Positions 55,174 to 62,715 of a stretch of DNA of 64,000 nt are shown in pieces. The stretch is from assembly GCA_963804825.1 (NCBI GenBank), contig CAWDRV010000004.1, forward strand, positions 62,001 to 126,000. Direction: 5' to 3'. The stretch comes from JBKQVT01 sp963804825. Lineage in GTDB: Bacteria > Planctomycetota > Planctomycetia > Pirellulales > Thermoguttaceae. Made by a program: the position numbers and the translations under genes. The notes under the pieces were generated by a model. The model searched no databases. It saw nothing but the letters and a program-made list of their open reading frames with translations, and was not told the origin of the DNA. Every line of letters starts with the position of its first letter. Position 1 is the stretch's first letter.

Positions 55174-56445
55174 ATGAATTTTTTTGACCGGGATCGCGTC
55201 ATGCTGGCCCGTCTTCTGCTTGTCCTTGGCGCATGGCCGCTTGCCGGTTTCGCCATGGCAGGGACGGACGTCCGTTTGCCGCCGCAGGGTCCTTTGCCGG
55301 CCAGCGTCAACTTGATGCCGGAGCTGGAGCGGCTGGGGCTGACGGCCCGCGTGCAGGGCAACCGCGACACGTGCTCGATATTCGCGGTCACGGGAGTGGC
55401 CGAGTTCGAAGTGGGCCGCCAATCGCACCGCCGGCCGGGACGGCTCTCGGAGGAATTCCTGATCTGGGCGGGCAACAAGGCGTCGGGCATGACCGGCGAC
55501 CAGGCCATGTTCTACAAGGCGGTCCACGGCCTCAACGCGCTGGGCATCTGCTCCGACGAGCTGATGCCCTACAGGACCGCCCGCGACGCCAAAGGCCGGC
55601 CGTCGCCGGCCGCCTTGGCCAATGCCAAGGAAGAGAGCCAGCGATGGCGGGTGCATTGGATCAAGCGTTGGGACGTGCAATGCCCGTTGAGCGAGCCCCA
55701 GATGCTGGCCATCCGGCGGGCGCTGGCCGCCCGCCACACGGTGGCCTGTGGGCTGCGGTGGCCCAAGCAGCTTCAGGGCTCCCAACTTCTGGAGGTGCCG
55801 CCGCCGGCGAAGGTCTTCGACGGCCACAGCATCATGTTCACCGGGTATACCGAGGACGCAAAACGGCCGGGCGGCGGGGTATTCCTTTTCCGCAACAGCG
55901 ACGGCCCGAAGTGGGGCAAGGACGGTTACGGCATGATGTCGTTTGCGTATGCCCAACGGTATGTCAACGACGCCTTTTGGCTGGAACGCCAGTCGCCCCG
56001 TGCGGAAGTGCCCGTCGTGCGTTACGAGGCCGAGGAAATGCCCGTCCTCGCCCGCCGGCACTGTTCGACCAACCCGCAGGACATGAAGCCCTGGGGCGGC
56101 CCGATGTGGAGCCATGGCCGGCAGCTTTTCTGCGGGGCCGAGCAAGGCGGGTTCGTGGAACTGGGTTTTTCCGTGGCGAAGGCCGGCCGCTACCGGCTGC
56201 GGGTGCTGGCCTCCGCGGCCCCCGATTTCGGCATCGTCCGCGCGGCGCTCGACGGCAAGCCCGTGGGCGCGGCGACGGACCTCTACTCCGGTCGCGTCTG
56301 CCCGGCCGGCAGCCTGGAACTGGGCGCCTTCGACATGCCGGCCGGCCCGCATCGGCTCCGCGTCAAGGCCGTGGGCAAGAATGCCGCCTCGCAGGGGTTC
56401 GCGTTCGGGCTGGACGCCGTGGACCTGTTATCGCCGGCGAAGTGA
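55174..56445 (+). CDS. Secreted papain-like (C1A) protein with C-terminal beta-sandwich domain
   Basis: About 423 residues. ATG at 55174 follows GGAAAAG; a TTG at 55153 is also in frame. The signal peptide is 'MLARLLLVLGAWPLAGFAMA'. The peptidase core keeps Gln61 and Cys67 in 'ARVQGNRDTCSIFAVTGVAE', His218 in 'DGHSIMFTGY' and Asn241 in 'FLFRNSDGPKWGKDGYG', so it is probably active although the usual CGSCW is reduced to DTCS. After about residue 275 a 140-residue beta-sandwich ('GGFVELGFSVAKAGRYRLRV', 'GPHRLRVKAVGKNAASQGFA') resembles carbohydrate-binding jelly rolls. Same superfamily as the domain at the head of the giant adhesin. It diverges from the GntR operon. Substrate unknown. Confidence 0.82.
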   Translation: MNFFDRDRVMLARLLLVLGAWPLAGFAMAGTDVRLPPQGPLPASVNLMPELERLGLTARVQGNRDTCSIFAVTGVAEFEVGRQSHRRPGRLSEEFLIWAGNKASGMTGDQAMFYKAVHGLNALGICSDELMPYRTARDAKGRPSPAALANAKEESQRWRVHWIKRWDVQCPLSEPQMLAIRRALAARHTVACGLRWPKQLQGSQLLEVPPPAKVFDGHSIMFTGYTEDAKRPGGGVFLFRNSDGPKWGKDGYGMMSFAYAQRYVNDAFWLERQSPRAEVPVVRYEAEEMPVLARRHCSTNPQDMKPWGGPMWSHGRQLFCGAEQGGFVELGFSVAKAGRYRLRVLASAAPDFGIVRAALDGKPVGAATDLYSGRVCPAGSLELGAFDMPAGPHRLRVKAVGKNAASQGFAFGLDAVDLLSPAK

Positions 56446-56478
56446 CGCCGTTGAACGATACGACCTGGGTCAGCACGG

Positions 56479-56925
56479 CTATTTCTTCTTGGCGTCGCGG
56501 AGAATGGGCGACTCGGCAAGCGTAAAGAGAACGACCTCCTCGCCGGTTGTAGTGCTGATATCATGGTGCAGGGTCAACACCTTGACGCCGGTGATCTCCT
56601 CGACCATCGCTTCCATGACGGGCCGGGCCGTCTCGATCAGATGGGTCCGCACTTGCTTCAGCAGGTCCCGCCCCTTCTCGGCCGAAAGCGACTTGACCAG
56701 GTGCTGTTCGGCCGCGGTCAACACGCCTTGCAGGCGGACCACGAGGAGATCCCCGACCAGGTGGGTAAAAATGTCCTTGGGTCCCCGGCCCATGTAGTCC
56801 TGTTCGAAGCGACTGACGCCTTCACAGATAGCGGCTTCGATTTCTCCCTGGGTTTTCATAGAGACCCCGCTGATTGGGGGGGTGTTCAAGCGAAAGTCTT
56901 CCTTGGTTAACGAAATATGAGCCAT
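56479..56925 (-). CDS. DUF2294 domain protein
   Basis: 148 residues. The core matches DUF2294: 'DYMGRGPKDIFTHLVGDLLV', 'LQGVLTAAEQHLVKS', 'LIETARPVMEAMVEEITGVK' and 'ISTTTGEEVVLFTLAE'. DUF2294 proteins are small, soluble and of unknown function, often near sodium-coupled or bicarbonate transporters. ATG at 56925 has a fair ribosome site (GGAGA), and a second Met 22 residues in is possible. It is transcribed away from a second DUF2294 gene at 57233, with the RNA-like region between. Confidence 0.8.
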   Translation of the reverse strand: MAHISLTKEDFRLNTPPISGVSMKTQGEIEAAICEGVSRFEQDYMGRGPKDIFTHLVGDLLVVRLQGVLTAAEQHLVKSLSAEKGRDLLKQVRTHLIETARPVMEAMVEEITGVKVLTLHHDISTTTGEEVVLFTLAESPILRDAKKK

Positions 56926-56994
56926 CAGGTTCTCCGTGGTGATCCGAAATCCGAATGAAATGATACCAAATGTGGACGAAAGGCAAAAGTCCTA

Positions 56995-57023
56995 TTGCAT
57001 CGCCCTGGGCAACGGCATATGAT
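56995..57023 (+). promoter_or_regulatory. Promoter of a short structured transcript
   Basis: TTGCAT (56995-57000), a 17-bp spacer and TATGAT (57018-57023). The -10 box matches 5 of 6, the -35 box 3 of 6. The start site near 57030 lies upstream of an intrinsic terminator, so the product is either a short RNA or the leader of the DUF2294-csrA operon. Confidence 0.4.
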
Positions 57024-57029
57024 TGTTAA

Positions 57030-57184
57030 GCGTGGGAGGGTTGCGTCGCAGCCGATCGCGACTCTTCCAATAAAAGTTGTCGGTTGACTAGATGAAGAGC
57101 AACCCGGTCCTTCCGGGGGGCTTGTTAGTGAGTAAGCCGACGTGGTCGAACACCTCCGGGTGTTCTGCCACGTCGGCTTTTTTT
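57030..57184 (+). ncRNA. Candidate regulatory RNA or attenuator leader before the DUF2294-csrA-BON operon
   Basis: About 155 nt between a promoter-like sequence and a strong terminator, with no convincing reading frame. Inside, CTCTTC (57062-57067) pairs with GAAGAG (57094-57099), CCCGG-TCCTT-CCGGG forms a small stem (about 57104-57118), and the terminator stem closes it. The ATG of the downstream gene is 49 bp after the T-tract, so read-through would express the DUF2294, csrA and BON genes. No known riboswitch class is recognisable to me. CsrA-binding GGA motifs are present only in the ribosome-site region (GGGAGGA). Confidence 0.45.
57134..57184 (+). terminator. Intrinsic terminator
   Basis: AAGCCGACGTGG (57134-57145) pairs perfectly with CCACGTCGGCTT (57168-57179), and an inner stem GAACACC/GGTGTTC closes over the loop TCCG. 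Seven T residues (57178-57184) follow. This is the strongest terminator in the window and it is oriented on the plus strand. Confidence 0.85.
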
Positions 57185-57232
57185 GTTCTTGGCGATGATA
57201 GACGTTTGCAAACACTGCGGGAGGAAAATCCG

Positions 57233-57676
57233 ATGGAAAAGCTCGACCCAAGCGTGGCACAGCAGATTGCTCAAGCGGCAATCGCTTTCCAGCAGCAGCG
57301 AACGGGCCACGAGCCCAAATCGGTGGCCGTGATCCTGAGCGAGAACACGCTGGTGATTACGCTGCACGGGGCCTTGTCGCCCGCCGAGCAGGCCATGGCT
57401 AAAAGCCCGGGCGGCGCCGCCCAGGTGCAGGAGTTTCATCGGCAGTTGTTTAGCGACTCCGCCGAATCCCTGCGGCAGGAGATCAAGAAAATTACCGGGG
57501 TCGAGGTGCGCGAGGCGACCGCGGAAGTGGAGCCGACTTCGGGCACGGTGGTGCAGGTCTTCACGACCGGCACGATGGTGCAGGTGTTCCTGCTCGCCCG
57601 CGACGTGCCCCCGGGCAGTTGGAGCGGAAACGGATTAGGCGGGTCATCAAGAAAAACGGAGGTTTTGCCATGTTAG
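57233..57676 (+). CDS. DUF2294 domain protein
   Basis: 147 residues: 'QQIAQAAIAFQQQRTGHEPK' then 'VAVILSENTLVITLHGALSP', 'ESLRQEIKKITGVEVREATA' and 'SGTVVQVFTTGTMVQVFLLA'. This is the same fold pattern as the divergent neighbour at 56479 but strongly diverged, so not a recent duplicate. ATG at 57233 has a very good ribosome site (GGGAGGA). The end overlaps the csrA start by 7 bp, implying coupled translation. Unknown function; placement ahead of csrA suggests a shared physiological signal. Confidence 0.78.
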   Translation: MEKLDPSVAQQIAQAAIAFQQQRTGHEPKSVAVILSENTLVITLHGALSPAEQAMAKSPGGAAQVQEFHRQLFSDSAESLRQEIKKITGVEVREATAEVEPTSGTVVQVFTTGTMVQVFLLARDVPPGSWSGNGLGGSSRKTEVLPC

Positions 57677-57867
57677 TCCTATCGAGGAAGAATCGGGAGT
57701 CGGTGGTGATCGGCGGGAGCGACGGGTTTCATCGCCTGTTCAAAGTCACGGTGCTCGATGTTCGAGGCGCACACGTGAAATTAGGCTTCGAGGTCGATCC
57801 CGATGTCCCTGTCCATCGTTCGGAGGTGTGGGAACGAATCAACGCCGAGGCCTGTCAGATGGTCTGA
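57670..57867 (+). CDS. csrA: CsrA, carbon storage regulator / RNA-binding protein
   Basis: 65 residues. 'MLVLSRKNRESVVIGG' is the canonical N-terminal strand, with the Arg used in RNA contact, and 'AHVKLGFEVDPDVPVHRSEV' is the conserved second half with the VHR motif; 'WERINAE' starts the C-terminal helix. CsrA dimers bind GGA loops near ribosome sites to block translation or alter decay. The start at 57670 lies inside the end of the DUF2294 gene. In Planctomycetota csrA is usual but this neighbourhood is not one I recognise. Confidence 0.95.
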   Translation: MLVLSRKNRESVVIGGSDGFHRLFKVTVLDVRGAHVKLGFEVDPDVPVHRSEVWERINAEACQMV

Positions 57868-57907
57868 CGGTCCGTCGGCCATCGGCGGTAGGAGGGGAGT
57901 CGTGGCC

Positions 57908-58171
57908 ATGAAATATCAAGAGAAAATTTCCGACCCGATGATTTCCCAGAAGGTCCAGGAGAAACTGTCCAACATGGGCATCCGGGCGCCGTGCCGCGTC
58001 ACGGTGGCGAGCAACAAAGGCATGGTTACGCTCTCGGGGTCGATTCAGTACGAACACCAACGGCACATCGTCGTCCACGCGATTCAGGCGGTCACCGGAG
58101 TGCAGCGGGTCCTGGACCAACTGCGGGTGACCGCAACCGGGGACCACTGGAAGGCCAACACCAGCAGGTGA
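57908..58171 (+). CDS. BON domain protein
   Basis: 87 residues with no signal peptide. The single BON domain spans 'DPMISQKVQEKLSNMGIRAP', 'RVTVASNKGMVTLSGSIQYE' and 'VVHAIQAVTGVQRVLDQLRV', with the central Gly of 'VTLSGSI' and the 'GV..V...L.V' end. BON domains bind phospholipid or protein surfaces and often occur in osmotic-stress or envelope proteins; this one is cytoplasmic by sequence. 40 bp after csrA on the same strand. Confidence 0.83.
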   Translation: MKYQEKISDPMISQKVQEKLSNMGIRAPCRVTVASNKGMVTLSGSIQYEHQRHIVVHAIQAVTGVQRVLDQLRVTATGDHWKANTSR

Positions 58172-58308
58172 CTCGCGGGCGACCGATGTTCATGTATCGA
58201 AAAGAGCCGAGGAATTCGCGATTTCGATACGTCTGTACAGTAGTTTTCCGGTGTTCATCACGGAATGATTAGGACGTTACTTGGGCGACGGACACCCGCA
58301 GGTGACTC

Positions 58309-59544
58309 ATGAATACCGTTCGACCGCTCTTCGTATCGACGTATCCGCCGGAAGAGTGCGGACTGGCCACGTTCACGCGTGACTCGGCCGACGCCGTGGA
58401 TCTGGCGTCGCCCGAGCCGGTGTCGTCGCTGGCCGCGATTCAGAAGACGCGCCGGCTTCGATACGACGACCCGCGCGTGGTCCACGTCATCGACAACAGC
58501 CGCCCGGACGCCTACCGCCTGGCCGCGGAAGTGGCCAGCGACGGTCCGTGCGACGTGGTGAGCTTGCAGCACGAGTTCGGCCTCTATCCGGGCGATTGGG
58601 GCCAACGGGTGCTGGAGTTCGTGCATCGCTGTCGCAAACCGCTGGTCACGACGTTCCACACGCTCTTGACCCGCCCGGCCGGGCTGCCGCGGTGCATCAT
58701 CCAAGACCTGGCGGCCCACAGCCAAGCGATCGTCGTGATGACCAGGGTCGCAGCGCGGCTCCTGGAAAAGGTCTACCACGTGTCAGGGCCGCAGGTGCGG
58801 GTGATTCCTCATGGAGTGCCGGAAGTCCCGTATCGGCGCGACGGCACGCACAAGGCCCGGCTGGGACTCGCGGGACGGCGGGTCATCTGCACCTTCGGAC
58901 TCATCAGTCGAGGCAAGGGGCTGGAATACATGATTCAGGCCATGCCCCGGATCGTCGCCGCCTTTCCGGAGGTTGTCTACTTGATCGTCGGCGCCACGCA
59001 CCCGCAAGTGAAGCGTCAGGAAGGCGAGGTCTACCGCGAGAGCCTGGTCCAGATGGCCCGGGAACTGGGCGTCGGGGCGAACGTGCGTTTCGTCAACAAG
59101 TACCTCAGCCTTGGCGAGTTGCTATGGCACTTGCAGGCCTGCGACGTGTACGTGACGCCTTATCCGGGCAAGGACCAGATTGCCAGCGGCACCTTGGCGT
59201 ATGCCTTGGCGGCGGGCGGGGCCGTGGTGAGCACCCCTTACCTGTACGCCAAGGAAGTCTTGGCCCATGGCCGGGGCCTGCTCACGCCCTTCGGCGACAG
59301 CAACGCCATGGCGGACGCGACGCTGCAATTCCTCGGCGACGCCGCATTTCGCCTTCGCACGCGGCGCAGGGCGTACCGGTACGCAAGACCCATGTTTTGG
59401 CCAAACGTCGGCCGGCAATACCTCGAGGTCTTCAACCGGGTGGCGGCCGAAAACAGGACAACTTGGCAGCAGCTCGATCGCCGAGCGTCTTCGACCCCCA
59501 GGGGCGAACATCGCCCCGGTGAACTCATCCACCGAGGTCTGTAA
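58309..59544 (+). CDS. GT4 family glycosyltransferase
   Basis: A 411-residue GT-B enzyme. The N-terminus 'MNTVRPLFVSTYPPEECGLA' with the 'CGLATF' turn is typical of mannosyltransferase-like GT4 proteins, 'VSLQHEFGLYPGDWGQRVLE' holds the catalytic His region, 'ICTFGLISRGKGLEYMIQAM' starts the second Rossmann domain, and 'IASGTLAYALAAGGAVVSTP' precedes the Glu-rich donor site. The stop overlaps the next start (TAATG). With the toroid protein and GH130 it forms a cassette that I recall from many bacteria, presumably making or recycling a beta-mannoside; the actual donor is not shown. Confidence 0.88.
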   Translation: MNTVRPLFVSTYPPEECGLATFTRDSADAVDLASPEPVSSLAAIQKTRRLRYDDPRVVHVIDNSRPDAYRLAAEVASDGPCDVVSLQHEFGLYPGDWGQRVLEFVHRCRKPLVTTFHTLLTRPAGLPRCIIQDLAAHSQAIVVMTRVAARLLEKVYHVSGPQVRVIPHGVPEVPYRRDGTHKARLGLAGRRVICTFGLISRGKGLEYMIQAMPRIVAAFPEVVYLIVGATHPQVKRQEGEVYRESLVQMARELGVGANVRFVNKYLSLGELLWHLQACDVYVTPYPGKDQIASGTLAYALAAGGAVVSTPYLYAKEVLAHGRGLLTPFGDSNAMADATLQFLGDAAFRLRTRRRAYRYARPMFWPNVGRQYLEVFNRVAAENRTTWQQLDRRASSTPRGEHRPGELIHRGL

Positions 59545-60698
59545 TGCGGCCTGGAATGCACGTCCGTAACCGGATCGCCTTGAACCACCTGGACCGCATG
59601 ACGGACTCGACCGGCGTGATCCAACATGCCGTTTACAGCATCCCGCGGCGCGAGAGCGGCTACACGACCGACGACAACGCCCGGGCCTTGCGCCTCTGCA
59701 CGCGCCTGTGGGACCGGCATCCCGGGGATCGCATGCTCAGCCGGGTGACGACCTATCTGAGCTTCTTGGAGCATGCCCGTTGCCCTGTCCGCGGGTTTCA
59801 CAATTTCTTGAGTTATCAGCGCGACTGGCTGGATGCCGAAGGCGCGGGCGATAGCCAGGGCCAGGCGGTCCGCGCTCTGGCCGAAGTGCTCGGCAGCAGT
59901 CTGCCCGACGGATACCGCGCGTTGGCGCGCGAGTTGATCGACGCGGTGACGCCCGCGCTGGCCGATCTGCGAAGCCTGCGGGCGCAGGCCTACGTGATCT
60001 TGGCGTGGGGACATCTGTCGATGTCCGGGGTGAAGGACTTGGAAGCGGTCGAGAACGTCGCCCGATCCGCGGCCGAGCGGCTCGTGGAGTGCTACCGCCG
60101 TTCCCAACGGCCGGATTGGCCGTGGTTCGAGTCGCGGATGACCTACGCGAACGCCGTGTTGCCCCATGCCCTGTTCATAGCCGCCCGGTGCTGGCCGGAG
60201 GAGGATTTTCTCGACGTGGCGGAGGCGTCGTTCGACTTCTTGGACCGCGAGACCACCGTCGAGGACGTCTTCTGGCCGGTCGGAAACAGCAATTGGTACC
60301 CACGCGGAGAAGAAAAATCGCCGTACGATCAGCAGCCGGTGGAGGCCGTCACCATGGCCGAGGCCGCGGCGGCCGGACTGGCCCTGCTGGGCGGTGTGGG
60401 CGGTGCGGGCGACGTGGGCGGTGTGCGCGGTGAAAAGTACCTGGCTGCGCTGCGCCGCGCGCACGCTTGGTTTCATGGCCGGAATAGCCTGCGCCAGCCG
60501 TTGGTCGACGTTGACTGCGGCTCCTGCTGCGACGGTCTGCAACGCAACGGCGTGAATCGGAACCAAGGAGCGGAATCGACGCTTGCCTATTTGTGGGCGG
60601 AACTGAACAACAAGGACAACGCAACGTGCGTCGAGAATCACGAACGACCCATCCCTGCGCGGAGTTGTTCCATCGCCACGGCGACAACCCCATCCTGA
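59544..60698 (+). CDS. Alpha/alpha-toroid protein of the GT4-GH130 cassette
   Basis: A 384-residue protein of alpha-helix pairs: 'HLDRMTDSTGVIQHAVYSIP', 'SGYTTDDNARALRLC', 'RSQRPDWPWFESRMTYANAV', 'VGNSNWYPRGEEKSPYDQQP' and 'GAESTLAYLWAELNN'. This is the six-hairpin toroid often annotated simply as glycosyltransferase or hypothetical protein next to GT4 and GH130 genes. 'TTDDNARAL' and the 'YDQQPVEA' acidic/Gln motif are the conserved positions. No catalytic assignment is safe; it may process or bind the glycan made by the GT4 gene. It overlaps the GH130 gene by about 70 bp. Confidence 0.7.
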   Translation: MRPGMHVRNRIALNHLDRMTDSTGVIQHAVYSIPRRESGYTTDDNARALRLCTRLWDRHPGDRMLSRVTTYLSFLEHARCPVRGFHNFLSYQRDWLDAEGAGDSQGQAVRALAEVLGSSLPDGYRALARELIDAVTPALADLRSLRAQAYVILAWGHLSMSGVKDLEAVENVARSAAERLVECYRRSQRPDWPWFESRMTYANAVLPHALFIAARCWPEEDFLDVAEASFDFLDRETTVEDVFWPVGNSNWYPRGEEKSPYDQQPVEAVTMAEAAAAGLALLGGVGGAGDVGGVRGEKYLAALRRAHAWFHGRNSLRQPLVDVDCGSCCDGLQRNGVNRNQGAESTLAYLWAELNNKDNATCVENHERPIPARSCSIATATTPS

Positions 60699-61618
60699 CG
60701 GCCCGAGACTGGCCCTACCAGGCCCACACGGTGTTCAACGCCGGCGCGTGTCAGTTGGGCGATGAAACGGTCTTGCTCGTCCGCGTGGAGGACCGCCGGG
60801 GACATTCGCATCTGGCCGTGGCCCGAAGCAGCGACGGCGTGTCGAACTGGCGGATCGACTCGAAACCCAGTTTCGCACCCGATCCGGTGCATTACTCGGA
60901 AGAAGCATGGGGCGTGGAAGACGCCCGCGTGACCTGGGTCGAAGACCGCGGCCAGTGGATCATCGCCTACACGGCCTTCTCACACAGCGGACCGTTGGTC
61001 TCCTTGGCGGGGACGACGGACTTCGTCACGTTTTCCCGGCTCGGCCCGGTCATGCCCCCGGAGGACAAGGATGCGGCGGTCTTTCCCCGCCGCTTCGGCA
61101 ATCGGTACGCGATGATTCATCGGCCGGTTTCCGCGAGAAGCTCGGGCGCCCACATCTGGATTTCCTTCTCGCCCGACTTGACTTATTGGGGCGAACACCA
61201 CGTCCTCTTGCACGCGCGGCGCGGCGCGTGGTGGGACGCCAACCGGATCGGCCTCGGCCCGCCGCCCCTGGAAACAGCCGAGGGCTGGCTGATCCTTTAC
61301 CACGGCGTGCGCGTGACTGCCGGCGGGTGTTTGTATCGACTCGGATTGGCTTTGCTCGACTTGGAGGATCCTTGTCGGGTCCTTCGGCGCAGCGACCCGT
61401 GGGTGTTCGCGCCCGAGACGCCCTATGAGCGTCAGGGGGACGTGGGTGGCGTGGTGTTTCCCTGCGGCTGGATTCTGGACAAGCCCGGCGGTACGATTCG
61501 TCTTTATTACGGCGGCGCGGACACTTGCCTGGCCCTGGCCACCGCCCAACTCGACGACGTGCTAAGCTATCTTCGCACGTGCCCTGTCCCGTGCAGCGGG
61601 AACGCTAATTACCACTGA
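60626..61618 (+). CDS. GH130 family beta-mannoside phosphorylase/hydrolase
   Basis: About 330 residues forming a five-bladed beta-propeller. 'NPILTARDWPYQAHTVFNAG' is the GH130 entrance motif, 'EEAWGVEDARVTWVEDRGQW' contains the proposed catalytic Asp of the family (VED.R), 'DKDAAVFPRRFGNRYAMIHR' binds phosphate (Arg/His), and 'EGWLILYHGVRVTAGGCLYR' is blade 5. I prefer GTG at 60626, with AAGGA nine bases upstream; a GTG at 60593 is also open. GH130 enzymes cleave beta-1,4- or beta-1,2-mannosides, usually with phosphate to give mannose 1-phosphate. The linkage specificity cannot be read by eye. Confidence 0.9.
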   Translation: MRRESRTTHPCAELFHRHGDNPILTARDWPYQAHTVFNAGACQLGDETVLLVRVEDRRGHSHLAVARSSDGVSNWRIDSKPSFAPDPVHYSEEAWGVEDARVTWVEDRGQWIIAYTAFSHSGPLVSLAGTTDFVTFSRLGPVMPPEDKDAAVFPRRFGNRYAMIHRPVSARSSGAHIWISFSPDLTYWGEHHVLLHARRGAWWDANRIGLGPPPLETAEGWLILYHGVRVTAGGCLYRLGLALLDLEDPCRVLRRSDPWVFAPETPYERQGDVGGVVFPCGWILDKPGGTIRLYYGGADTCLALATAQLDDVLSYLRTCPVPCSGNANYH

Positions 61619-61697
61619 TCTTCGGCCGGGGTGGCACTGTCGGAGCGTGCCCCCCGCCATTTTCTGATAGCCGACAAGGGCATTTCCCGAATTCGAC

Positions 61698-62066
61698 CTA
61701 ACCCGTCACTACATGTTTTCTTGCTACAGAGCGATTGCTATTTTTCTTCGTGATGGGTGTGCCAATCGTGCTGGCAATATCTTGACGGGTCGCACCCAAG
61801 GATAGCAGCGAACGCACGAGCAAATCCAGGGACACCGACTTGTCGGCGACCTCCATTTTTGCAATTCGGGACTGGCTCGACCCGATCCGTTTGGCGATTT
61901 CCAACTGCGTCAGCTTCCTCTCTTGACGACGTGCCTTCAGCTTGTTCGCCAGCGCCAGCTTCATGTCGATAAGCAATTCCTCCTCCTTGCTAAGCCCAAG
62001 GAAATCCGCCGTTGAACCGACGATCCAGCCGGCCGCTTCGAGTTTTTGACGTTTGGAGTTTTTCAT
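61698..62066 (-). CDS. higA: HigA-type antitoxin, helix-turn-helix protein
   Basis: 122 residues with a central XRE-family HTH: 'ALANKLKARRQERKLTQLEI' then 'AKRIGSSQSRIAKMEVADKS' and 'LDLLVRSLLSLGATRQDIAS'. ATG at 62066 overlaps the toxin stop as ATGA, so the toxin is first and the antitoxin second, the HigBA order. It should neutralise the toxin and repress the promoter at 62408-62436, whose inverted repeat fits a dimeric HTH protein. The basic tail 'TPITKKNSNRSVARKHVVTG' is not conserved. Confidence 0.87.
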   Translation of the reverse strand: MKNSKRQKLEAAGWIVGSTADFLGLSKEEELLIDMKLALANKLKARRQERKLTQLEIAKRIGSSQSRIAKMEVADKSVSLDLLVRSLLSLGATRQDIASTIGTPITKKNSNRSVARKHVVTG

Positions 62067-62401
62067 TGCACCGCCTGATCGTACTTTCTGAACCGTTGTT
62101 TGCAAATGTCGATGACTTTGTGGGGCGTCTTGCCGCTCTTCTTCGGGAAAACTTCGCCGATAACAATAGCATCCGAATCGACGCGATAGATGATCCGCCA
62201 CGCGACCCCTTCATCCGGAATTCTTAGTTCGTGGCAACGGCGACCCATGGTCGGCATCGGACGGGAATGCGGCAATCCAAGGCTATTGCCCTGCTGTAGC
62301 TGCCGCAATAACATGCCTGATTCAATCCGAGCCTCCTTGGAAAATGGCGGCGTTTTGATCTGCCCTTTCAGCCACACCAGAGGCTTGTCGTTGCCGTTCA
62401 T
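62063..62401 (-). CDS. higB: HigB-type toxin (RelE/ParE superfamily, Gp49-like)
   Basis: 112 residues. 'KEARIESGMLLRQLQQGNSL', 'PTMGRRCHELRIPDEGVAWR', 'IIYRVDSDAIVIGEVFPKKS' and 'GKTPHKVIDICKQRFRKYDQ' match the Gp49-like HigB group, mRNA interferases that act on the ribosome. The 'VFPKKSGKTP' strand-turn and following basic helix are the most conserved parts. The ATG at 62401 coincides with the predicted transcription start, so the mRNA may be leaderless. Between two GH130 genes, this pair is an island with no other mobile signature. Confidence 0.87.
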   Translation of the reverse strand: MNGNDKPLVWLKGQIKTPPFSKEARIESGMLLRQLQQGNSLGLPHSRPMPTMGRRCHELRIPDEGVAWRIIYRVDSDAIVIGEVFPKKSGKTPHKVIDICKQRFRKYDQAVQ

Positions 62402-62407
62402 TTATTG

Positions 62408-62436
62408 AGTATATGTCATATTCGACATATTGTCAA
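62408..62436 (-). promoter_or_regulatory. Promoter and operator of the toxin-antitoxin pair
   Basis: Minus strand TTGACA (62436-62431), 17-bp spacer, TATACT (62413-62408): the best promoter in the window. The spacer carries the inverted repeat ATATGTC / GACATAT (62411-62417 and 62424-62430), so a bound repressor would block polymerase directly. The start site falls at or next to 62401, the A of the toxin ATG. Confidence 0.8.
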
Positions 62437-62715
62437 GCGGTCAATCAATAAAAAAACTCCCCGGTCTCCCGCGGGGACGGAAGGTGTAAGATATCCGAAA
62501 ATCTCACCTTCCGCATGGACCAAGAATCGGGGAGCCTGTCAGCAGCAGTCATCGCCTATAATTCAGTGTCATCGTCATCGTCGCTGTGGTCGGACGTCAG
62601 CCAGCATACCGACCGTACCGCCCCCCGTCAACAGGCCCCCTGTAGCCACTAACTGCGTTCATGCCCGCTATCCTCCGCAGATGATCGAAGGGCCCCGATG
62701 TGCTAAACTATCTTG
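62437..62715. other. Intergenic region with a strong hairpin
   Basis: CGGAAGGTG (62478-62486) plus AGAT (62489-62492) pair with ATCT (62501-62504) plus CACCTTCCG (62505-62513), a long stem with a bulge. A short frame of 45 codons (62515-62652, 'MDQESGSLSAAVIAYNSVSS') follows the hairpin but has no homology I recognise, and it may be the 5' end of a decayed insertion sequence. I see no ribosome site for the GH130 gene at 62716. Confidence 0.4.

Noticed and set aside
61619..61697. Possible short gene between the GH130 and antitoxin genes
   Set aside because: Only 79 bp, no ribosome site; partly a GTGGCACTG-type repeat fragment.
62515..62652. 45-codon frame after the hairpin upstream of the long GH130 gene
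   Set aside because: Serine-rich and short, no homology recognised; kept only as a note because it may be insertion-sequence debris.
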